Part shown: positions 34,394 to 40,357 of the stretch, piece after piece | Layout: every line of letters starts with the position of its first letter | How positions within the stretch are numbered: position 1 is the stretch's first letter | NCBI GenBank assembly: GCA_002869605.1 | Contig: PKUI01000134.1 | Location: 1-40,357 of the forward strand | Origin: Desulfuromonas sp. | GTDB taxonomy: Bacteria; Desulfobacterota; Desulfuromonadia; Desulfuromonadales; SZUA-401 | Reading direction: 5' to 3' | Length of the DNA: 40,357 nt | The notes under the pieces: generated by a model | Databases searched by the model: none | What the model was told of the DNA's origin: nothing | Seen by the model: only the letters and a program-made list of their open reading frames with translations | Program-made: the position numbers and the translations under genes

Positions 34394-36022
34394 ATGGCGA
34401 CACCCGACTTCTTCTATCAGCCCCCCCTTCCGTTGAGTAAAGACACAACCACCTATTACAAGATTCCAGACTCCGAGAAGTATGTCTCGACCGTCGAGTT
34501 TGACGGCAAGCAGGTTCTCAAGGTCGACCCTGAAGGGATCACCGTGCTGGCAAACACAGCCATGAAGGACGTCTCCTTCCTGCTGCGCCCTGCACACAAC
34601 GAGCAGGTCGGCAAGATCCTCACCGACCCGGATGCATCCCGCAACGATAAGGGCGTGGCGATGGCATTCCTGCGCAACGCCATGGTCGCCGCCAAGTTCG
34701 AACTCCCCACCTGCCAGGACACCGGCACCGCCACCGTGGTCGCCAAGAAGGGCCAGCAGGTCTGGACTGGCGTTAACGACGAAGAGTTTATCTCCAAGGG
34801 GATCTACAAGACCTACACCGAAGAGAACCTCCGCTACAGCCAGACCGTAGCGCTCGATATGTACAAAGAAAAGAACACCGGCACCAACCTGCCGGCACAG
34901 ATCGACCTCTACGCCACTGATGGCGATGCCTACAAGTTCATGTTCATGGCCAAGGGCGGCGGCTCTGCCAACAAGACCATGCTTTATCAGGAGACCAAAG
35001 CGCTGCTCACCCCCGAGAAGCTCTTCGACTTCCTGGTCGCCAAGATGAAGACCCTCGGCACCGCGGCCTGCCCCCCCTACCACCTGGCCTTCGTCATCGG
35101 CGGCACCTCGGCCGATGCGGTTATGAAAACGGTCAAGCTCGCCACCGCCAAAGAACTCGACGGTCTGCCCACCGAAGGGAACGACCACGGCCAGGCTTTC
35201 CGTGACATCGAGATGGAAGAGCGTCTGCAGAAGGCGGCCCAGGAACTCGGCATCGGTGCCCAGTTCGGCGGCAAGTATTTCACCCACGATATCCGCGTTG
35301 TCCGTCTCCCCCGCCACGGTGCCTCCTGCCCGGTCGGCATGGCGGTTTCTTGCTCGGCCGACCGTAACATCAAGGCCAAGATAACCAAGGATGGCCTGTT
35401 CGTCGAGGAGATGGACCGTGATCCGGGCCGCCTGCTCCCCGAGCAGTACCGCATGGCCAAGCATGAGCACGGAACCAAGATCGACCTCGATCGTCCCATG
35501 GAGGAAGTCTGCGCAGAACTGACCAAGCTCGAGTGCGGTGACGCCCTGCTGCTCAACGGCACCATCGTCGTCGGTCGCGACATCGCCCATTCAAAATTCA
35601 AGGAGATCCTCGATTCCGGCAAGCCGTTGCCCGAGTATCTCAAGAAGCACCCGATCTACTACGCCGGCCCGGCCAAGACTCCGGCGGGTCGTCCTTCCGG
35701 CTCCTTCGGTCCGACCACCGCGGGGCGCATGGACAGCTACGTCGGCCTGCTTCAAGAGAACGGCGGTTCGATGGTGATGATCGCCAAAGGAAACCGTAGC
35801 CAGCAGGTCACCGACGCCTGCAAGCAGTTCGGTGGTTTCTACCTCGGTTCCATCGGTGGCCCTGCAGCCCTGCTCGCCGACGAAAACATCAAGAAGGTCG
35901 AATGCATCGACTTCCCCGAACTCGGCATGGAGGCAGTCTGGAAGATCGAAGTCGAAAACTTCCCCGCTTACATCCTGGTGGATGACAAGGGGAACGACTT
36001 CTTCAAGCAGCTAGGCCTGTAA
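34394..36022 (+). CDS. fumarate hydratase, class I (iron-sulfur)
   Basis: Interconverts fumarate and malate in the citric acid cycle using an oxygen-sensitive [4Fe-4S] cluster. The 542-aa single-chain form joins the alpha and beta parts. Landmarks are [16 protein letters not shown] (first cluster Cys), [17 protein letters not shown] (further Cys), then [24 protein letters not shown] in the beta part with the catalytic TTAGRMD. ATG 34394 has AAGGAGAG upstream; the longer frame from 34286 covers the promoter and is discarded. Monocistronic, with its own promoter and a strong terminator. Confidence 0.95.
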   Translation: MATPDFFYQPPLPLSKDTTTYYKIPDSEKYVSTVEFDGKQVLKVDPEGITVLANTAMKDVSFLLRPAHNEQVGKILTDPDASRNDKGVAMAFLRNAMVAAKFELPTCQDTGTATVVAKKGQQVWTGVNDEEFISKGIYKTYTEENLRYSQTVALDMYKEKNTGTNLPAQIDLYATDGDAYKFMFMAKGGGSANKTMLYQETKALLTPEKLFDFLVAKMKTLGTAACPPYHLAFVIGGTSADAVMKTVKLATAKELDGLPTEGNDHGQAFRDIEMEERLQKAAQELGIGAQFGGKYFTHDIRVVRLPRHGASCPVGMAVSCSADRNIKAKITKDGLFVEEMDRDPGRLLPEQYRMAKHEHGTKIDLDRPMEEVCAELTKLECGDALLLNGTIVVGRDIAHSKFKEILDSGKPLPEYLKKHPIYYAGPAKTPAGRPSGSFGPTTAGRMDSYVGLLQENGGSMVMIAKGNRSQQVTDACKQFGGFYLGSIGGPAALLADENIKKVECIDFPELGMEAVWKIEVENFPAYILVDDKGNDFFKQLGL

Positions 36023-36046
36023 GTTTAAAGGCCCATTTAAGCCTTC

Positions 36047-36075
36047 AAAAGCCCCGGCCTTTGCCGGGGCTTTTT
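36047..36075 (+). terminator. rho-independent terminator after fumarase
   Basis: Perfect 8-bp stem GCCCCGGC/GCCGGGGC (36051-36058 with 36063-36070), extended by A-T pairs, with a CTTT loop and T5 tail. It lies 25 bp past the stop. Confidence 0.92.
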
Positions 36076-36109
36076 CTATTGAGCACAATACTTCTCAGGC
36101 ATTCCCTGA

Positions 36110-36139
36110 TTGACGTGGTATCTTTAAAGGCACTAGTAT
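36110..36139 (+). promoter_or_regulatory. probable promoter for the coiled-coil protein gene
   Basis: TTGACG (36110-36115), 18-bp spacer, TAGTAT (36134-36139), 39 bp before the GTG start. Confidence 0.6.
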
Positions 36140-36178
36140 TTTCCTGTAGTTAAAAGTACCTGCAGCTTGAGGTGATAC

Positions 36179-37849
36179 GTGCTCGAATTTAAAGACGTTA
36201 CATGCATAGAAACCGAACTGGAAGATATCAACCGGGTGTACCGTTCGGACGCTCCGGTTCGCCTCGGACCGGACAAGCTCCCCTGTACGGCGGCCACTTT
36301 CGTTGTTAAGCGCAAGACCGGCATGGAAACCTACATCGCCATACTGGCCCGAGACATCAAGCGGTCACTGATTTATCGCGTCGACCCGCAGGCCCGAGGC
36401 GTCGGCGATCCAAGTACCCAGCTTAAACATGGGCTTGACCTGCTCAAAGGGCTCGGTTTTGAACTCAATGCTCTCAACCTCAAGTACGGCTCGGCGATGC
36501 TCGAAGTGGTCCTTCAGGACATCACGGTCATCACGACGCCGGCTAAAGCCAAGAAATCGAACATGGAGCGGAGCGCGACACTGAGCGCCTGGGAGAATCA
36601 GGCCGCCTATTTAGAAGAGCATAACCTGTTAGACGTCGACGATAGCAGACTCGCAAAAATGGCTCAAGACGATCGTAACCGCTACAACACGGCGGTCGCG
36701 GCGTACCAGAAACTGGAAGTTGAAGACCACTACGACGAACAACGCGAATTCCTGTTTGAACACATCGACGCCCTGTTGCACGGCCGCACACCTCCCAAAC
36801 CTGGCAGTTTCATCCAGGAGACAGAGGTTAAGCAACCAACCAAACCTCCAGAGCCCAAAAACGTTGAACCGGCACCAAAGAAAGACGCACCGAAAGCACC
36901 AGCGTCACAGCCCCGAAAGTCTGTCGAAGAAAAGCCAAAGCCCAAACCACGTGAAGAGGCACCCGCACCAAAAGAACCTGCCAAGGTTATAGGCGACCCG
37001 AAGGACAAGCAGCGCATCAAGGAACTTGATGAACAGCTCCAGGAGTTTGAAGAACAGCTTGGCGAACTCAAGGAGCGTCTAAACGATTCCGAAGAGCAAG
37101 TCTCTGAACTAGAAGCGACGAACTCGGCACAGGAAAAAGCTCTCAAAAAGGCCAAGACGGAACTCGACGCCTTCGAGGAGCAGAAGGAACGCATCGAGGA
37201 ACTCGAGATCGAACTCGAAGCGGCACATAGCGAAGCAGATAAAAGCGAGAGGGAGATTCGCAGCCTTAAGTCAGATAACGCCAAGTATCGACGCAAAATC
37301 GAAGACCTGGAAGATCGACAGACACATGCTGTTCAATACGACGAAGCACCGGCTCGACCGCGCAGCCGCCTCAATACCGGACGCCTGCTCGTCTCATCTT
37401 CCAAATCGCCCGCACGCAGCGAGCCTTCGCCGAATGCACCCCATGTATTACGTAAACCACCACCTGCAGGCGCGACCTTCGGTGTTGACTGGGACCTCGA
37501 ATATATGCCGTGCACCTCACTCGACCAGGTTGTCGAGATACACCAATCGATCTGTAATGCCCAACTGACCCTCGAAGGCTACACGACCCAGTATTGCTCG
37601 GCCCACATCATCATTGCCAACGAGAATGGAGGCCGACAACTCTTCATGGTTTTCAACCTGACCCAGGAGCGGCGTTTTCTGATTTACAAACCGATCAAGA
37701 AACCGACCTCGAATACCGACATCGGCCGGCTACTCAAGGAAGCGCAGAAGTTTCTCCAGGTGTGCGGAATCGAAACCGAAAAGCTCAACTTCAAGCAGAA
37801 CAATGAGCTCCCTTCAGATGAGTTGAAAAAACTCTTCACCGAAATCTGA
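36179..37849 (+). CDS. unrecognised coiled-coil protein with related N- and C-terminal domains
   Basis: I do not recognise this 556-aa family. Parts: an alpha/beta domain (about 38-104), a helical segment (about 125-205), a Pro/Lys/Glu-rich linker (about 215-270), a long coiled coil (about 275-385), a short basic linker with SSSKSPAR, and a second alpha/beta domain (about 475-540). The end domains look alike: KRSLIYRVD...LKHGLDLLKGLGFE..ALNLK against ERRFLIYKP...IGRLLKEAQKFLQVCGIETEKLNFK. No signal peptide or membrane helix, so it is probably cytoplasmic. GTG start at 36179 with GAGGTGAT upstream. It stands alone between two terminators; the layout suggests a scaffold or tether, which is inference. 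Confidence 0.75.
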   Translation: MLEFKDVTCIETELEDINRVYRSDAPVRLGPDKLPCTAATFVVKRKTGMETYIAILARDIKRSLIYRVDPQARGVGDPSTQLKHGLDLLKGLGFELNALNLKYGSAMLEVVLQDITVITTPAKAKKSNMERSATLSAWENQAAYLEEHNLLDVDDSRLAKMAQDDRNRYNTAVAAYQKLEVEDHYDEQREFLFEHIDALLHGRTPPKPGSFIQETEVKQPTKPPEPKNVEPAPKKDAPKAPASQPRKSVEEKPKPKPREEAPAPKEPAKVIGDPKDKQRIKELDEQLQEFEEQLGELKERLNDSEEQVSELEATNSAQEKALKKAKTELDAFEEQKERIEELEIELEAAHSEADKSEREIRSLKSDNAKYRRKIEDLEDRQTHAVQYDEAPARPRSRLNTGRLLVSSSKSPARSEPSPNAPHVLRKPPPAGATFGVDWDLEYMPCTSLDQVVEIHQSICNAQLTLEGYTTQYCSAHIIIANENGGRQLFMVFNLTQERRFLIYKPIKKPTSNTDIGRLLKEAQKFLQVCGIETEKLNFKQNNELPSDELKKLFTEI

Positions 37850-37899
37850 CCAATCCGCCACAGGCACTTCCGGTACGACTATTTGAAAAAAAAGCACAA

Positions 37900-37931
37900 A
37901 AAAAGGCCCCCGAAATTCGGGGGCCTTTTTT
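37900..37931. terminator. bidirectional terminator between the coiled-coil gene and glnA
   Basis: GGCCCCCG/CGGGGGCC (37905-37912 with 37918-37925), 5-nt loop, flanked by A-run and T6. It can serve both convergent genes. Confidence 0.9.
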
Positions 37932-37949
37932 ACATATTGAACGTTGTTC

Positions 37950-39359
37950 TTAGCAGTCGAAGTAGAGGTTAAATTCCTCAGGGCAAGGACGCATGCGGAC
38001 CGGGTCCACTTCGTTCTCGCGCTTGTACTCGAGCCACATATCGATAACGTCCTGGGTGAACACATCGCCCTTGAGCAGGAAGTCGTGATCAGCCTCAAGG
38101 GAGTTGAGAGCTTCATCCAGCGAAGAGGCAACACACGGGATCTCGCTGAGTTCCTCAGGGGAAAGACCGTAGAGGTCCTTGTCCACCGGCTGACCCGGAT
38201 CGATCTTGTTCTCGATACCGTCGAGACCGGCCATCATCAGAGCCGAAAACGCGAGGTAACCGTTGCAGCTCGGGTCGGGGAAGCGGGCTTCGATACGGCG
38301 GCCCTTTTCGCTGCTGGCATTCGGGATACGGATGGCAGCCGAACGGTTACGGTTCGAGTAAGCCAGGTTAACCGGCGCTTCGTAACCGGGCACCAGACGC
38401 TTGTAAGAGTTGGTGCTCGGGTTGGTGAAGGCATTCAGAGCCTTGGCGTGCTTGATGATACCACCGATGTAATAAAGCGCCATCTTGGAGAGACCACCGT
38501 AGCCGTCGCCGGCGAACAGGTTCTTGCCGTCTTTCCAGATCGACTGATGGCAGTGCATACCGGAACCGTTGTCACCGAAGACCGGCTTCGGCATGAAGGT
38601 CGCGGTCTTGCCGTTGCGGATGGCGACGTTCTTGACGATGTATTTGAACCACTGCAGGGTGTCACCCATCGGCAGCAGCTCGTCAAAGCGCATGTCGATC
38701 TCGCACTGGCCACCGGTGGCCACTTCGTTGTGAACCGCCTCGATGGTCATGCCAACGCCCTGCAGGACTTCGACCATCTCGTTGCGCAGGTCGATCATCG
38801 AGTCGGTCGGCGCGCAGGGGAAGTAACCTTCCTTATGGCGGGGCTTGTAGCCGAGGTTAGGCATTTCGTCGGCGCCGGTGTTCCAGATGCCCTCTTTCGA
38901 ATCGACCATGTAGAACGACTGGTTACAGGTCGACTCGTACTGAACGTTGTCGAAGATGAAGAATTCCGGCTCCGGGCCGAAGTAGACGGTGTCGCCAATG
39001 CCGGTCGACTTGAGGTAAGCAACGGCCTTCTGCGCAATGTAACGCGGGTCGCGGCTGTAGCCTTCCTTGGTCAGCGGATCGATGATGTTGCAGATCAGGC
39101 TCAGGGTCGAAACTTTTACGAAAGGATCGATCTGGGCGGTAGCGGGATCGGGCATGATCAGCATGTCCGACTGGTGAATCGGCTGCCAACCTCGGATCGA
39201 GGAGCCGTCGAAACCGATGCCTTCCTCGAAGATGTCTTCGCTCAGCTCGGTAATCGGAGTCGAAAAATGCTGCCAGATACCAACAAAGTCGAGAAATTTG
39301 TAATCGACAATCTTGCAGCCATTTTCTTCAGCAAACTTAAGTACTTCTTTCGGAGTCAT
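37950..39359 (-). CDS. glnA: glutamine synthetase, type I
   Basis: Makes glutamine from glutamate, ammonia and ATP. The 469-aa protein has [22 protein letters not shown], and [11 protein letters not shown]. Tyr397 in [10 protein letters not shown] is the adenylylation site, at the same number as in E. coli, so activity is probably controlled by GlnE. The start at 39359 has GGGAGG about 6 nt upstream. It follows glnB by 75 bp and shares its nitrogen-regulated promoter. Confidence 0.97.
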   Translation of the reverse strand: MTPKEVLKFAEENGCKIVDYKFLDFVGIWQHFSTPITELSEDIFEEGIGFDGSSIRGWQPIHQSDMLIMPDPATAQIDPFVKVSTLSLICNIIDPLTKEGYSRDPRYIAQKAVAYLKSTGIGDTVYFGPEPEFFIFDNVQYESTCNQSFYMVDSKEGIWNTGADEMPNLGYKPRHKEGYFPCAPTDSMIDLRNEMVEVLQGVGMTIEAVHNEVATGGQCEIDMRFDELLPMGDTLQWFKYIVKNVAIRNGKTATFMPKPVFGDNGSGMHCHQSIWKDGKNLFAGDGYGGLSKMALYYIGGIIKHAKALNAFTNPSTNSYKRLVPGYEAPVNLAYSNRNRSAAIRIPNASSEKGRRIEARFPDPSCNGYLAFSALMMAGLDGIENKIDPGQPVDKDLYGLSPEELSEIPCVASSLDEALNSLEADHDFLLKGDVFTQDVIDMWLEYKRENEVDPVRMRPCPEEFNLYFDC

Positions 39360-39434
39360 TCTGTCCTCCCTTTGGGATATGTGTTCTTATATACTCTTCC
39401 GACTCAAAAGCGGAATCGTAACGAATTAATTTAA

Positions 39435-39776
<342 letters not shown>

Positions 39777-39849
39777 CTAACCTCCATGGTGTTGGTGATA
39801 AGTGAGCGTACAGCACCCCGAGGGGCGACGAACGAATTCCAGTACAATC

Positions 39850-39865
39850 AGCAAAGACTCTGCCA
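39850..39865 (-). promoter_or_regulatory. sigma54-type promoter of glnBA
   Basis: Minus strand TGGCAGAGTCTTTGCT has GG and GC elements 10 bp apart, matching TGGCAC-N5-TTGCW with one mismatch. It gives a leader of about 65 nt before glnB. Confidence 0.75.
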
Positions 39866-39972
39866 AAAACTTAAGCGCCACGCACATAACACAAGAGCCC
39901 TTATATTTGAGCTAGTTATGACACGCTCTTACCCTATTCATGTGTCACCAGACATTATCAACACGACAAGAC

Positions 39973-39989
39973 TGCACAATTGTTGCGCA
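39973..39989. promoter_or_regulatory. possible NtrC binding site upstream of glnBA
   Basis: TGCACAATTGTTGCGCA matches TGCACC-N5-GGTGCA at 9 of 12 fixed positions and lies about 140 bp upstream of the predicted start of transcription, a normal enhancer distance. A second inverted repeat, TGACAC-N17-GTGTCA (39919-39947), lies between. Confidence 0.5.
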
Positions 39990-40021
39990 CCTGGCCATAA
40001 ATCTGCCCAATAACCATGCAA

Positions 40022-40357
40022 TCAGGGGCGACTTAACCTGGCAAGGACATCGGGGGACGAATCGCCGGCACATAATCCTACGCGCTCCTTTTCGGACGAC
40101 ACGTTGCTCCGGCTCCATTCAAGATACCGCCCCCACTCCTCTTCAAAATTCGGGGTCAACAGACCGCTACCTAGAGCAGCATCAATATCTTCGTGAGACC
40201 AGAAACGAACCTCGCTGATCTCTCGACGACAAAAGTCGAACGGTCCTTCTTGGCGAGCCAAATACGTCGTCACGTTCTCCGACTCGATCTGGTTACGAAT
40301 CTGCGAGCGGAACAAAAACGTCAAAGGTACGGCGGCAATGCCGAGTTCCTCCTGCAT
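40022..40357 (-). CDS. Nudix hydrolase, C-terminal part (cut by window edge)
   Basis: The visible 111 residues begin MQEELGI, the second half of a Nudix box (the usual RExxEExGI), so the true start lies to the right of 40357. The rest (VTTYLARQEG, EISEVRFWSHEDI) fits the end of a Nudix fold, which hydrolyses nucleoside diphosphate derivatives. The substrate cannot be told. The tail after residue 85 is charged and unconserved. Confidence 0.78.
   Translation of the reverse strand: MQEELGIAAVPLTFLFRSQIRNQIESENVTTYLARQEGPFDFCRREISEVRFWSHEDIDAALGSGLLTPNFEEEWGRYLEWSRSNVSSEKERVGLCAGDSSPDVLARLSRP

Noticed and set aside
34349..35590. 413-codon open frame antisense to fumarase
   Set aside because: It mirrors the codon bias of the strongly coding plus strand, has no ribosome site and resembles no protein; the fumarase frame is unmistakable.
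36023..36178. Small gene between fumarase and the coiled-coil gene
   Set aside because: The stretch is explained by a terminator and a promoter; no frame with a ribosome site.
37944..39434. 496-codon open frame antisense to glnA
   Set aside because: A shadow of glnA, whose motifs are complete on the other strand; no ribosome site.

Overview
The window looks like chromosomal DNA of an anaerobic deltaproteobacterium of the Desulfuromonadales type (Desulfuromonas/Pelobacter/Geobacter relatives). This is inferred from the gene orders rpmF-plsX-fabHDG-acpP-fabF-rpiB-glyA-nrdR-ribD and cysE-iscR-nifS-nifU-mnmA-mtaB, a periplasmic c-type-haem sensor kinase beside a [NiFe] hydrogenase, an Fe-S class I fumarase and a glnBA pair with a sigma54-type promoter. 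Genes are densely packed. I saw no rRNA, tRNA, insertion sequence, prophage or CRISPR array.

Layout. (1) 1-10269, minus strand: a housekeeping block. It reads DUF177/YceD, rpmF, plsX, fabH, fabD, fabG, acpP, fabF, rpiB, then a terminator, then glyA, dCMP deaminase, nrdR, ribD and the start of ribE. It covers fatty acid initiation and elongation, one-carbon and nucleotide supply, and riboflavin. fabG carries an in-frame TAA 33 codons before its natural end, with the rest of the reading frame intact. (2) 10406-19293, plus strand: mazG, a 410-bp AT-rich gap with DnaA-box-like sequences, then a complete nine-gene V/A-type ATPase operon in the order (G/H-like)-I-K-E-C-F-A-B-D, closely spaced and often overlapping. 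(3) 19347-21547, plus: two overlapping membrane carrier genes (UMF1-type MFS and AEC family). (4) 21742-25848, minus: a three-gene unit of [NiFe] hydrogenase large subunit, Tat-exported small subunit and a membrane histidine kinase with a periplasmic CSRCH haem motif. The large subunit ends exactly at the last His of its C-terminal metal-binding motif, so it has no cleavable tail. (5) 25983-31242, minus: cysE-iscR-nifS-nifU followed by mnmA-mtaB, linking cysteine supply, Fe-S assembly and tRNA thiolation. (6) 31345-36022: ilvA and a thiolase (minus), and a class I fumarase (plus) with a clear promoter and terminator. (7) 36179-37849, plus: an unrecognised coiled-coil protein with related domains at both ends. 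(8) 37950-40357, minus: glnA and glnB with a sigma54-type promoter and a possible NtrC site, then the 3' part of a Nudix hydrolase gene.

The best candidate for an undescribed system is the hydrogenase plus haem-kinase unit. An extension-less large subunit is a known trait of H2-sensing hydrogenases, but those are cytoplasmic. Here the small subunit has a twin-arginine signal and the kinase has a periplasmic haem site, which suggests a periplasmic H2 or redox sensor. That function is inference. All family assignments come from reading motifs by eye; no database search was possible.
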